Origin: Haloprofundus marisrubri
GTDB lineage: Archaea > Halobacteriota > Halobacteria > Halobacteriales > Haloferacaceae
Direction: 5' to 3'
NCBI RefSeq assembly: GCF_001469955.1
Contig: NZ_LOPU01000016.1
Coordinates: 1-64,000, forward strand
Length of the DNA: 64,000 bases
In this document: one piece after another, positions 42,838 through 52,013 of the stretch
How positions within the stretch are numbered: position 1 is the stretch's first letter
Layout of the letters: the number at the start of each line of letters is the position of its first letter
Position numbers and translations under genes: made by a program
Notes under the pieces: model-generated
The model's input: the letters and a program-made list of their open reading frames with translations, nothing else
Told to the model about the DNA's origin: nothing
The model's database searches: none

Positions 42838-43500
42838 ATGAGTACGACATCACCAGCGCCCGACGAGGCGCTGGCCTCCGTGGTGGTGGTCGACTACGGC
42901 CTCGGCAACCTCCGAAGCGCCGTCCGCGGCCTCGAACGCGCGGGCGCTGACGTGACCGTCACCGACGACCCCGAAAGCTTCGCCGACGCCGACGGCATCG
43001 TCCTCCCCGGCGTGGGCGCGTTCCGCGAGGGGATGGAGAACGCCGACCCGTATCGAGAATCCCTCGAAGCGGCCAACGAACGCGGTCAGCCAATCTTCGG
43101 CATCTGTCTCGGCATGCAGATGCTGTTGACGACGAGCGAGGAGGCCGAACACGCCGGCGAGGGCGACGTGGAGGGTCTCGGCTTCGTTCCGGGGACGAAC
43201 GTCCGGTTCGCGGAGGGACAGAAAGTGCCGCACATGGGCTGGAACGAACTCGCCGTCGAACGCGACCACCCGCTCGTCGAAGGAGTAGATAGAGAGCACG
43301 CCTACTTCGTCCACTCGTACTACGCCGTCCCCGAGAACGACGAGGCCGTCGTCGCGACGACGGACTACGGCGTCGAGTTCCCCGCTGTCGTCGCAAACGA
43401 GGCGGGCAACGTCTTCGGCACGCAGTTCCACCCCGAGAAGAGCGGTGAAACTGGATTGCAGATTCTGCGGAACTTCGTCGAGTTCTGCGCTAATCGCTGA
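42838..43500 (+). CDS. hisH: Imidazole glycerol phosphate synthase, glutaminase subunit
   Basis: A 220-residue class I glutaminase. The nucleophile Cys90 is in GICLGMQML, His198 and Glu200 lie in TQFHPEKS, and PGVGAFREGM near 57-66 is typical HisH. It supplies ammonia to HisF for the ring-closing step of histidine synthesis. HisF is not in this window. It is monocistronic. Confidence 0.95.
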   Translation: MSTTSPAPDEALASVVVVDYGLGNLRSAVRGLERAGADVTVTDDPESFADADGIVLPGVGAFREGMENADPYRESLEAANERGQPIFGICLGMQMLLTTSEEAEHAGEGDVEGLGFVPGTNVRFAEGQKVPHMGWNELAVERDHPLVEGVDREHAYFVHSYYAVPENDEAVVATTDYGVEFPAVVANEAGNVFGTQFHPEKSGETGLQILRNFVEFCANR

Positions 43501-43587
43501 GTTTCTCTCTCCGGATTCCCGGGTTCCTCGTCGCCACATCTGTCACACCCGACGCGTTTTTCCCCCGTTCCCGACAACAACGCGGCA

Positions 43588-44394
43588 ATGCAGGCAGTCA
43601 CCCTCGGTCCGGCGGGAACGTACTCGCATCGCGCCGCCAGCGCCGTCGCCGACGACGTGACCTTTCGAGAGTCGGTCGCAAGCATCGTCGACGCCGTCGC
43701 CGACGGCGAGTTCCGACGCGGCGTCGTCCCCATCGAGAACAGCATCGAAGGCAGCGTCACCGAAAGCTTGGACGCACTCGCCGACCGCGAGGTGAGCGTC
43801 GTCGGCGAACTCATCACGCCGATTCGTCACGCACTCGTCGCCCAAGGCGAGTCGTTCGACGTGGTCGCCAGCCACTCACAGGCGCTCGCGCAGTGCCGCG
43901 GCTACCTCGACGAGAACTACCCCGACGTGTCGCTGGAAGCCGTCGCCAGCACCGCCCGCGGCGTCGAACGCGCCCGCGAGGACCCTCACGTCGCCGGCAT
44001 CGCCCACCCCGACACGGCCGGGGCGGACCTGCGCGTACTCGCCGAAGACATCCAAGACCGCTCGTCGAACGCGACGCGATTTTTGGTCGTCGCACCCGCC
44101 GACGAGCGGTCGGAAGCCGGTGGAAAAACTTCGCTCGTCGTCTACCCGAACGCCAACTATCCCGGTCTCTTGCTCGAACTGCTCGAAGCGTTCGCCGAAC
44201 GGGATATCAACCTCTCGCGCATCGAGTCGCGTCCGAGCGGCAATCGCTTGGGCGACTATCTGTTCCACATCGACTTCGAGGCCGGCCTGTACGAAGCGCG
44301 TGCGAAGGAAGCCGTCGCCGACGTCGAAGAGATTGCGAAGAAGGGCTGGGTCCGCCGTCTCGGGTCGTACGATACCCGTCACGTCCTGTACTGA
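43588..44394 (+). CDS. pheA: Prephenate dehydratase with ACT domain
   Basis: A 268-residue enzyme: GPAGTYSHRAA near 7-17, VPIENSIEGSV near 48-58, NATRFLVV near 153-160 (the catalytic TRF motif), and a C-terminal ACT domain (about 180-262) with SRIESRPSGN for Phe feedback. It converts prephenate to phenylpyruvate in phenylalanine synthesis. It lacks chorismate mutase. It stands alone between hisH and the hsp20 genes. Confidence 0.95.
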   Translation: MQAVTLGPAGTYSHRAASAVADDVTFRESVASIVDAVADGEFRRGVVPIENSIEGSVTESLDALADREVSVVGELITPIRHALVAQGESFDVVASHSQALAQCRGYLDENYPDVSLEAVASTARGVERAREDPHVAGIAHPDTAGADLRVLAEDIQDRSSNATRFLVVAPADERSEAGGKTSLVVYPNANYPGLLLELLEAFAERDINLSRIESRPSGNRLGDYLFHIDFEAGLYEARAKEAVADVEEIAKKGWVRRLGSYDTRHVLY

Positions 44395-44436
44395 ATCACC
44401 GTCCCGACGACCGATGTCCGCGAGGCGAACGACGGG

Positions 44437-44447
44437 CAATATTCTTA
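44437..44447 (+). promoter_or_regulatory. TATA-like box of the first hsp20 gene
   Basis: AATATTCTTAC, 28-38 nt before ATG 44475. Confidence 0.45.
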
Positions 44448-44474
44448 CTTTCGGCCGACCCACTCTCTCGTGTC

Positions 44475-44900
44475 ATGTCGGACCGCAACAACCCGTTCGA
44501 AGAGATAGAGCGTCTGTTCGACCAACTGGGTCGGAACTTCGAGTCGTCGGGAATGTCGAAACTCAGAGATATCGCCATCGACCTCGAGGAACACGACGAC
44601 GCGTTCGTCGTCACCGCCGACCTCCCGGGGTACGAAACCGAGGATATCGACCTCGCCGTTCGGGACCGCCAACTGACGATTCGCGCCGAACACGCAGACA
44701 CCACCGAGGACCGCGACGGCGACGACAGGTATCTCCGCCGGGAACGAACGCGACGAAGCACCTCCCGAACCGTCCACCTCCCCGAACCGGTCGAAGAGGA
44801 AGCCTCGGACGCCTCGTACCGACACGGCGTACTCACCGTTCGACTTCCCAAACGGCGCCACTCGGAGGACGAGGACGGCCATCGAATCGACATCGAGTGA
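44475..44900 (+). CDS. Hsp20/alpha-crystallin small heat-shock protein
   Basis: A 141-residue alpha-crystallin-domain protein. The domain spans about 32-125 (DIAIDLEEHDDAFVVTADLP, GYETEDIDLAVRDRQLTIRA), with a C-terminal GVLTVRLPK segment. It is an ATP-independent chaperone that holds unfolded proteins. A second homologue follows 135 bp downstream in the same direction, with its own TATA-like box, so the pair looks like a tandem duplication that has since diverged. Confidence 0.9.
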   Translation: MSDRNNPFEEIERLFDQLGRNFESSGMSKLRDIAIDLEEHDDAFVVTADLPGYETEDIDLAVRDRQLTIRAEHADTTEDRDGDDRYLRRERTRRSTSRTVHLPEPVEEEASDASYRHGVLTVRLPKRRHSEDEDGHRIDIE

Positions 44901-44993
44901 CTACATTAATTCTTGAAATATATTTTGGAACATGGCTCTAGGTGCGCTTAGAGCGGCTATAGCGTGCGAAATGCTATCTGCGTTCCAGCAACG

Positions 44994-45000
44994 TTTATAC
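44994..45000 (+). promoter_or_regulatory. TATA box of the second hsp20 gene
   Basis: TTTATAC, 36-42 nt before ATG 45036. Confidence 0.5.
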
Positions 45001-45035
45001 TCGAAGCGCGCCTCATATGCCGTCGGTGAATTAGA

Positions 45036-45479
45036 ATGATGCGACGTTCCAACCCGTTCGACGAGTTCGAGGACCTGTTCGAGCGAATGAGCAAGCAGTT
45101 CGAGGGAATGAACCGACAGGTCGAGGAGACCCGTCCCATGTGGAACACCACGGGTATCTCCGTCGACGTCGCCGACGAGGACGACGAGTACGTCGTCACC
45201 GCCGACATGCCCGGTTTCGAGAAGGAAGATATCGACCTCTCGCTGTCCGGTCGGACCCTCACCGTGAGCGGTTCCCGCGAGATGGCCCGCGACGACGACT
45301 CCAGCGAGTACCTCCGCCGCGAACGCCGCAGCGAGTCCGTCAGCCGAACCATTCGCCTCCCCGAGGACGTCCGCGAAGACGACACCCACGCCACCTACTC
45401 CAACGGCGTGCTCACGGTCCACCTCCCGAAACGTACCGCTTCCGAGGAAGACGACTCCCACCGCATCGACATCGACTGA
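45036..45479 (+). CDS. Hsp20/alpha-crystallin small heat-shock protein
   Basis: A 147-residue paralogue of the preceding protein. Residues 40-130 form the alpha-crystallin domain (ISVDVADEDDEYVVTADMPG, FEKEDIDLSLSGRTLTVSGS) and the end has GVLTVHLPKR. The two share both ends and much of the domain. It starts with two Met codons (45036, 45039), either of which could be used. It has its own promoter. Confidence 0.9.
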   Translation: MMRRSNPFDEFEDLFERMSKQFEGMNRQVEETRPMWNTTGISVDVADEDDEYVVTADMPGFEKEDIDLSLSGRTLTVSGSREMARDDDSSEYLRRERRSESVSRTIRLPEDVREDDTHATYSNGVLTVHLPKRTASEEDDSHRIDID

Positions 45480-45811
45480 GTCCGTTCGTGATTCGGTCGT
45501 TTCGGCCCTCACCGGCCCTCGTGCGTGGTTCGCGGTTCTTGCGGTTTCTTGTGTAGTTCGGTCTTCGTGTGGGTTCGGTCTTCGTGTGGGTTCGGTCTTC
45601 GTGTGGCTCCGGACCTCGTTCGGTCTCGTGTGGCTCCCTCCGCCCCGCCTGTACCTCGGTCCCAATTCCATTTCCGGCCCCCGACTCCACTTCGGTCCAG
45701 ACCCCTCCGTGGTTATCGGTCGCTGGCCGATTTTTCGCCTTTCGTGTCAGTAATCCAAGAGTGACTCTCCGAGTCGTGAGATATAAGTGAACTCTTCTCA
45801 TACCCGTCGCC
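45480..45811. other. 332-bp gene-free spacer
   Basis: Between the hsp20 pair and the membrane protein. It holds the 17-bp tandem repeat described separately and a short T-rich stretch; open frames within follow the repeat and are not supported. Confidence 0.6.
45556..45606. repeat. 17-bp tandem repeat, three perfect units
   Basis: GTTCGGTCTTCGTGTGG occurs three times in a row (45556, 45573, 45590), followed by degenerate copies including GTGTGGCTCC at 45601 and 45628. In a 330-bp noncoding spacer after the hsp20 pair. Confidence 0.85.
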
Positions 45812-46282
45812 GTGACTTCGTATCGTCCGTCGCTGCGAACCGCACTCGTCGGTGGTGTCCACTGGGCGACGACGACGGCGTTCCTGTTCGCATCGCTGTT
45901 CGTCGGCGTCTCAATCGGCCTCGAATCGCTGGGTGTCTCGGCGCGTCCGGACCCGACGGCGTCGTTCGTGGTCGGCGTTCTCGCGGCGTTCGTCGGCGGC
46001 GTCCTCTGGGTCCGCCGTCGGACGTCTTCGCCCAACTCCGCCCGCCGAGCACACGCCCGGCGCGTCGAATCACTCGTCTTGCTCGTGGGGTGTGGCTTCG
46101 GTTTCCAAGTCGTCGCGTTCGGACTCGTATCGAACACGTCCCCCGGGACCGCTGTCGCAGCGGAAACGTTCGTCCCGGCCGTCGCCAACGTACTCGCGGC
46201 GGCGACGGCGTACGTCATCCCGTACGCGCTCGACGTCCACCCGTCGTCGGTCGCTCGCGTGTTCGATAGCGAGACGGTGTAA
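45812..46282 (+). CDS. Small membrane protein
   Basis: A 156-residue protein starting at GTG with four hydrophobic spans (about 12-38, 50-67, 85-110, 120-140) joined by Arg-rich loops (RRRTSSPNSARRAHARR). No motif is recognised. It converges on the bacterial-type leuS gene with 30 bp between. The start is not firm. Confidence 0.55.
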   Translation: MTSYRPSLRTALVGGVHWATTTAFLFASLFVGVSIGLESLGVSARPDPTASFVVGVLAAFVGGVLWVRRRTSSPNSARRAHARRVESLVLLVGCGFGFQVVAFGLVSNTSPGTAVAAETFVPAVANVLAAATAYVIPYALDVHPSSVARVFDSETV

Positions 46283-46312
46283 AAGTAGGTCCGCGGGTCG
46301 TCGTTCCGGCGC

Positions 46313-48958
46313 TCAGTCGATGTGAATCGCCGGTCGACCGGGACTCGCTTTCCGTGCGACGCTGTCGTCGGCTTCCTCAGCGCCGAGAACGCGTACTTCT
46401 GCGTCGAACTCCCGTTCTATGAGCCATGCGGCGCGTTCCAGTTCGGTGCGCTCCTGTTCCGCCGAGAGTGTCGCAGGCAGCGACTGTCGCTCTTCCTGAA
46501 GGTCCTGTCCGAACGTTGCCGCGGCGTCACCCTGCGCGCGAATCTCGTCGACCTGCATCAGTTCGCTGATTACGTTTGGGGCGTCGGACTCACGAGCGAG
46601 GTCTTGCGCGCGGAACTTCCACGGCGCAGCGACGACGACGTCGACGCGCTCGGGGTCGTCGATGCCGGCGACGTCGACGATGTGGCGAACGTCCGACCGC
46701 GTGTTCTCGACCAGCCGGCGCGCCAACGAGAGGTCCGCGGCGTCGCCCTCGAAGCTCGGCCAGTCGGCCTCGACGACGAACCCGTCGCCACCGAGGGTCT
46801 CCCACAGTTCCTCGCAGACGTGCGGTGCGACGGGAGCGAGCAGTTTGACGACCGTGCGGAGGCCACGTTCGACGGTCGGACCGTGCGGTGACTCCGTCTC
46901 GCGGTACTGTGCGAGCAACGAGGTCAACTCCCGCGTCTCGCGGAGCGCGGTGTTGAACGTCAGCGACTCGAACTCCTCGCGGGCCGTTGCGACGGTGGCG
47001 TCGATATCCCGTTCGACGTAGGCTGCCGTCTCGTCGTTCGCGCCGTCGTACTCGGTCTCGACGAACGTCCGGACCGCCTGCGCGAGTCGCTGCAAGTAGC
47101 GGTGACTCGACTCGACGCCCTCCTCGCTCCAGTCGAAGTCCCGTTCGGGTTGGGCGGCCTGCATCATGAACAGTCGCGCCGTGTCCGCGCCGTACTCCTC
47201 GACGATACGCTGCGGGGAGACGACGTTGCCCTTCGACTTCGACATCTTCTCACCCTCCAGTTGGACCATCCCCTGCGCCAGCAGGTTCGAGAACGGTTCG
47301 CGGTGGTCGAGTCCCTCGGTGTCGGCGAGCACCTTCGTGACGAACCGGCTGTACAGCAGGTGCATCACGGCGTGTTCGATGCCGCCGACGTACTGGTCGA
47401 CCGGCATCCAGTCGTTGGCTCGGTCGACGTCGAACGGGGCGTCGACGAGTTCCGGCGAGACGTAGCGCAGGAAGTACCACGAGGAGTCGACGAACGTGTC
47501 CATCGTATCTGTCTCGCGGACGGCGTCGCCGCCGCAGTCGGGACAGGCCGTCTGCTTCCACTCCTCGGCGGCGTCCAGCGGGTTGCCGGTCGTGTTGACG
47601 AACTCGGGCAGTTCGACGGGCAACTCCTCCTCGGGGACCAGTACCGGGCCGCAGTCGTCGCAGTGAACGACCGGAATCGGCGTTCCCCAGTAGCGCTGTC
47701 GGGAGATACCCCAGTCTCGCAGGCGGTACTGCGTGGTGAACTCGGCGCGCTCGGTCTCTTCGGTGATGCGCTCGCGGGCGGTCTCGCTGTCGAGGCCGCT
47801 GTACTTGCCGGAGTCGACGAGCACGCCGTCTTCGGTGTAGGCCGTCTCGCTCACGTCGGGTGCAGCCGCGTCTCCCTCCTCGGATTCGGCGGCGACTACG
47901 GGACGGATGTCGACGCCCATCTTCTCGGCGAAGGCGTGGTCGCGGTCGTCGTGGCCGGGGACGCCCATCAGCGCGCCGGTGCCGACGTCCGACAGCACGA
48001 AGTCGGCGACGAAGACGGGGAGTTCCGCGCCCGTCACGGGATTCGTCGCGGTCAGACCGGTTTCGACGCCGTTCGGTTCGTCGCCCTCGGGGTCGGCTTC
48101 CTCCTCGACGAACCGTCGGACTGTGTCGTCCTCTGCGGCCAGTTCCTGTGAGATGGCGTGGTCCGGAGCGAGCGCGAAGAACGTCGCGCCGAAGACGGTG
48201 TCGGCGCGGGTCGTGAACGCCTCGACGGAACCGTGGTCTTCGACCTCGAACGTGAGGCGAGTGCCGTGCTGGCGGCCAATCCAGTTACGCTGCATCTGGC
48301 GAACGGAGGCGGGCCAACCGTCGAGTTCGTCGATGTCGTCGAGCAGTTCGTCGGCGTACTCGGTGATTCGCAGGAACCACTGCGAGAGTTCGCGCTGTTC
48401 GACGGGCGTGTCACAGCGCCAGCAGAGTTCGGCCTCGCCTTCGACTTGCTCGTCGGCCAGCACCGTCTCACAGGAGGGACACCAGTTCACCTCGGCGTCG
48501 CGCCGTTCGACGAGTCCGGCGTCGTGGAAGCGGCCGAACAGCCACTGGTTCCACTGGTAGTAGTCGGGTTCGCAGGTGGTGACCTCGCGTTCCCAGTCGT
48601 AGCCGAACCCCATCGACTCCATCTGCTCGCGCATCGTCGCGATGCAGTCGAGCGTCCAGTCGCGGGGATTCGTGTCCCGCTCCTTGGCGGCGTTCTCGGC
48701 GGGGAGGCCGAACGCGTCCCACCCCATCGGGTGGAGTACGTTGTCGCCGCGCATCCGTCGATACCGGGCGTAGGCGTCGGTGATGGTGTAGTTCCGGACG
48801 TGGCCCATGTGGAGTTTCCCCGATGGGTACGGGTACATCCCCAAGACGTACGTCGGGTCCTCGGCGTCGTCGTCCGTGTGAAACACGTCCGCCTCGGCCC
48901 ACGCCGCCTGCCACCGTTGCTCGATTTCCGTGTGGTCGTAGTGGTCTTGCGCTTGCAT
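46313..48958 (-). CDS. leuS: Leucyl-tRNA synthetase, bacterial-type core with archaeal-like C-terminus
   Basis: An 881-residue class I synthetase. HMGH is at 50-53, KMSKS at 571-575, and WDAFGLPAENAA near 79-90 and MQRNWIGR near 224-231 are bacterial LeuRS signatures. The editing domain has TTRADTVFGATF and VPGHDDRDHAF. The C-terminal part (about 760-881) matches that of the neighbouring archaeal LeuRS, ending RPAIHID where the other ends RPAIHIE. It is therefore probably a chimera, like those described in Natrialba magadii (Fang et al. 2014). It charges tRNA-Leu. Confidence 0.9.
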   Translation of the reverse strand: MQAQDHYDHTEIEQRWQAAWAEADVFHTDDDAEDPTYVLGMYPYPSGKLHMGHVRNYTITDAYARYRRMRGDNVLHPMGWDAFGLPAENAAKERDTNPRDWTLDCIATMREQMESMGFGYDWEREVTTCEPDYYQWNQWLFGRFHDAGLVERRDAEVNWCPSCETVLADEQVEGEAELCWRCDTPVEQRELSQWFLRITEYADELLDDIDELDGWPASVRQMQRNWIGRQHGTRLTFEVEDHGSVEAFTTRADTVFGATFFALAPDHAISQELAAEDDTVRRFVEEEADPEGDEPNGVETGLTATNPVTGAELPVFVADFVLSDVGTGALMGVPGHDDRDHAFAEKMGVDIRPVVAAESEEGDAAAPDVSETAYTEDGVLVDSGKYSGLDSETARERITEETERAEFTTQYRLRDWGISRQRYWGTPIPVVHCDDCGPVLVPEEELPVELPEFVNTTGNPLDAAEEWKQTACPDCGGDAVRETDTMDTFVDSSWYFLRYVSPELVDAPFDVDRANDWMPVDQYVGGIEHAVMHLLYSRFVTKVLADTEGLDHREPFSNLLAQGMVQLEGEKMSKSKGNVVSPQRIVEEYGADTARLFMMQAAQPERDFDWSEEGVESSHRYLQRLAQAVRTFVETEYDGANDETAAYVERDIDATVATAREEFESLTFNTALRETRELTSLLAQYRETESPHGPTVERGLRTVVKLLAPVAPHVCEELWETLGGDGFVVEADWPSFEGDAADLSLARRLVENTRSDVRHIVDVAGIDDPERVDVVVAAPWKFRAQDLARESDAPNVISELMQVDEIRAQGDAAATFGQDLQEERQSLPATLSAEQERTELERAAWLIEREFDAEVRVLGAEEADDSVARKASPGRPAIHID

Positions 48959-49086
48959 TTGAGAAACCGCGTTGCCGCAACGTTCTCTTGTCGAACTTCT
49001 ATAGGTTGCTATCTGCCAGTGTCCACTTTTGTACGGCAGTTGAGAGGAGCACGCAGTTCTTTACCCTCGCCCGTCTGGACTCCGAT

Positions 49087-51996
49087 ATGAGCGACTACGA
49101 CCCGCAGGAACTCGAAGCGCGCTGGCGGGAGCGCTGGGCCGAGACGGGCCGGTACGAGGCCGACCCGGCGGACGCCCCCGACGACGAGGAGACGACGTTC
49201 ATCACCGTGCCGTATCCGTATCCCAGCGGCGGGATGCATATCGGCCACGCCCGAACGTACACCGTCCCCGACGTGTACGCCCGGTATCGACGACAGCAGG
49301 GCGACAACGTCCTGTTCCCGATGGGCTGGCACGTCACCGGCACGCCAATCATCGGCGCAGTCGAGCGCTTGAAGAAGGGCGAAGAGACGCAACTGAGCGT
49401 CCTGAAGGACACGTACAACGTCCCCGAGGACACCCTCGAAGAACTGGAGACGCCGATGGGGTTCGCCCGCCACTTCATCGAACAGCACTACAAGCAGGGG
49501 ATGAAGTCGCTGGGGTTGTCGGTCGACTGGCGTCGTGAGTTCACGACCAACGACGACCGCTACTCGAAGTTCATCACCTGGCAGTACGAGACGCTGAAAG
49601 ACCGCGGCCTGCTGGAGAAAGGTCTGCACCCGGTGAAGTACTGCACGAACGAGCGGCAACCGGTGACGACCCACGACCTCTTGGAGGGCGAAACCGCCGA
49701 GTACCAAGAGTACACCCTAGTCCGCTTTTCGTTCGAGCGAGACGGTGAAACCGTCGTCGCCCCGATGGCGACGCTGCGACCCGAAACCGTCCACGGCGTC
49801 ACGAACGCGTACATCGACCCCGACGCCGAGTACGTCGTCGCCGACGTAAATGGAGAATCGTGGTTCGTCTCCGCCGAAGCCGCGGAGAAACTGCGTCTGC
49901 AGGCGTACGAGGTAGCGGTCCACGAGACGGTCAGCGGCGAGGAACTCGTCGGCGCGCGCGTCACGAACCCCATCACCGACGACGAGGTGCTGGTGCTGCC
50001 TGCTTCGTTCGTCGACGCCGACAACGCGACGGGCGTCGTCATGTCCGTCCCGGCGCACTCGCCGGACGACTTCGTGGCGCTGCAGGAGGCGAAAGCCGAC
50101 ACCGAGCGCCTGCAGCAGTACGGTATCGACCCCGCGGAAGTGACGGCTATCGACCCGATTCCGATTCTGGAAATCGAGGACTACGGCGAGATTCCCGCAC
50201 AGGTCGCCGTCGAATCTCGGGGCATCGAGTCGTCGGACGACCCGGCGCTGGCGGAGGCGACGAAGGAACTGTACAACACGGAGTTTCACAGCGGCGCGAT
50301 GCTCGACATGTACGGCGAGTATTCGGGCGAAATCGTCGAAGACATCCGCGACCAGTTCCGCGACGACTACCGCGACTCCGGAGCGTTCGACACGATGTAC
50401 GAGTTCTCCGAGGAGGTCATCTGTCGCTGCGGTGGCGACGTCGTCGTCGCCGAGCAGGACACGTGGTTCCTGCGCTACAACGACGAGGCGTGGAAGGCGA
50501 AGACGAAGGAAGTCGTCGACGGGATGGACGCCATCCCCGAGAACACCCGCGGCGAGTACGACCACACCATCGACTGGCTGAACGAGTGGCCCTGCATCCG
50601 CAACTACGGATTAGGGACGCGCCTGCCGTGGGACACCGACTTCGTCATCGAACCGCTGTCGGATTCGACCATCTACATGTCCTACTACACGGTGGCACAC
50701 CGTCTGCAGGACGTGCCGGTCGACGAACTCTCCCGCGAGTTCTTCGACACGCTGTTCTACGGCGCAGAGGCGACCGACGACCCCGACGAGCGCGCGCTGG
50801 AACTGCGCGAGGAGTGGGACTACTGGTACCCGGTGAACTACCGGTTCTCCGCGAACGACCTCATCTCGAACCACCTGACGTTCTACCTGTTCCACCACGC
50901 CGAGCTGTTCGACCAGCCGAACTGGCCGCAGGGCATCGTCGTGATGGGGATGGGGCTGCTGGAAGGCGAGAAGATGTCCTCCTCGAAGGGTCACGTCGTC
51001 CTCCCCGGCACCGCCATCGAGAAGTACGGCGCGGACACCGTCCGCTTTTTCCTGCTCAACTCGGCGGAACCGTGGCAGGACTACGACTGGCGCGACGACC
51101 AAGTCGAGAGCGTCCGCAACCAGTTGGATCGATTCTGGAACCGCGCTCAGGAGCTAATAAACGGCCCCGAAGGCGACGAAGAACTGACGCACATCGACCA
51201 CTGGCTGTTGTCGAAACTGCAGGACACCGTCGAGAGCGTCACCGAGTCGATGGAAACGTCTGAAACCCGGAGTGCGAGTCAGGCCGCCTTCTACGGCTTC
51301 GAGGAGAACCTCCGGTGGTATCGCCGCCGGACCGACACCGAGCGACCGGGCGCACGCTGGACCCTGCGGAAAGTGTTGGAGACGCGTCTGCGACTGCTCG
51401 CTCCGTTCGTCCCGTTCATGGCGAACGAACTCCACGAACAGTTGACCGGTACCGCCGCCGAAGACGCGCCGTGGCCCGACGTCGACGAGAGTCTGATTCG
51501 CCCGGACGTCGAACTGCAGGAGCGTCAAATCGAGCGCCTGACCGACGACGTGCACGACATCGTCGGCGTCACCGAAACGGACCCCGACGTGGTTCGGGTG
51601 TACGTCGCCGCCGACTGGAAGCGCGAGGTGTTCGACGTCGTTGCCAGACAGCGTCTGGCAGCCCGTCAGACTCCGTCTGACGACGTCGCCGACGCCGGCG
51701 ACGACGTGGGCGCGGTGATGGGCCGAGTGATGCAGAACCCGGACCTGCGCGAGAAAGGCAACGAAGTGAACCAACTGGTCCAAGACCTCGTCGACGTAAC
51801 GCGGGGACAGGACGACGACTCGGTCGACGCGATGGCCGAGATGGACGAGTACGCGACGTACGAGGAGACGACGGAGTTCCTCGCCCGCGAGTTCGACGCC
51901 GACGTCGAACTGTACGTCGAAGGCGAGGACGCCTACGACCCCGGCGACAGAGCCTCTGCGGCGGTGCCGTTCCGCCCGGCGATTCACATCGAGTAA
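49087..51996 (+). CDS. leuS: Leucyl-tRNA synthetase, archaeal type
   Basis: A 969-residue synthetase of the archaeal/eukaryal LeuRS type: HIGH at 51-54 in GGMHIGHARTYTVPDVYARY, WHVTGTPIIG near 81-90, KMSSS at 629-633 and an editing domain with TLRPETVHGVTN and MSVPAHSPDD. The C-terminal tRNA-binding domain ends RPAIHIE. It is divergent from the chimeric LeuRS, with 128 bp between starts. Two LeuRS in one cell are rare; which is the main housekeeping enzyme is unknown, though this one has the normal archaeal layout. Confidence 0.93.
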   Translation: MSDYDPQELEARWRERWAETGRYEADPADAPDDEETTFITVPYPYPSGGMHIGHARTYTVPDVYARYRRQQGDNVLFPMGWHVTGTPIIGAVERLKKGEETQLSVLKDTYNVPEDTLEELETPMGFARHFIEQHYKQGMKSLGLSVDWRREFTTNDDRYSKFITWQYETLKDRGLLEKGLHPVKYCTNERQPVTTHDLLEGETAEYQEYTLVRFSFERDGETVVAPMATLRPETVHGVTNAYIDPDAEYVVADVNGESWFVSAEAAEKLRLQAYEVAVHETVSGEELVGARVTNPITDDEVLVLPASFVDADNATGVVMSVPAHSPDDFVALQEAKADTERLQQYGIDPAEVTAIDPIPILEIEDYGEIPAQVAVESRGIESSDDPALAEATKELYNTEFHSGAMLDMYGEYSGEIVEDIRDQFRDDYRDSGAFDTMYEFSEEVICRCGGDVVVAEQDTWFLRYNDEAWKAKTKEVVDGMDAIPENTRGEYDHTIDWLNEWPCIRNYGLGTRLPWDTDFVIEPLSDSTIYMSYYTVAHRLQDVPVDELSREFFDTLFYGAEATDDPDERALELREEWDYWYPVNYRFSANDLISNHLTFYLFHHAELFDQPNWPQGIVVMGMGLLEGEKMSSSKGHVVLPGTAIEKYGADTVRFFLLNSAEPWQDYDWRDDQVESVRNQLDRFWNRAQELINGPEGDEELTHIDHWLLSKLQDTVESVTESMETSETRSASQAAFYGFEENLRWYRRRTDTERPGARWTLRKVLETRLRLLAPFVPFMANELHEQLTGTAAEDAPWPDVDESLIRPDVELQERQIERLTDDVHDIVGVTETDPDVVRVYVAADWKREVFDVVARQRLAARQTPSDDVADAGDDVGAVMGRVMQNPDLREKGNEVNQLVQDLVDVTRGQDDDSVDAMAEMDEYATYEETTEFLAREFDADVELYVEGEDAYDPGDRASAAVPFRPAIHIE

Positions 51997-52013
51997 CTGG
52001 AGTCGGCGACGAG

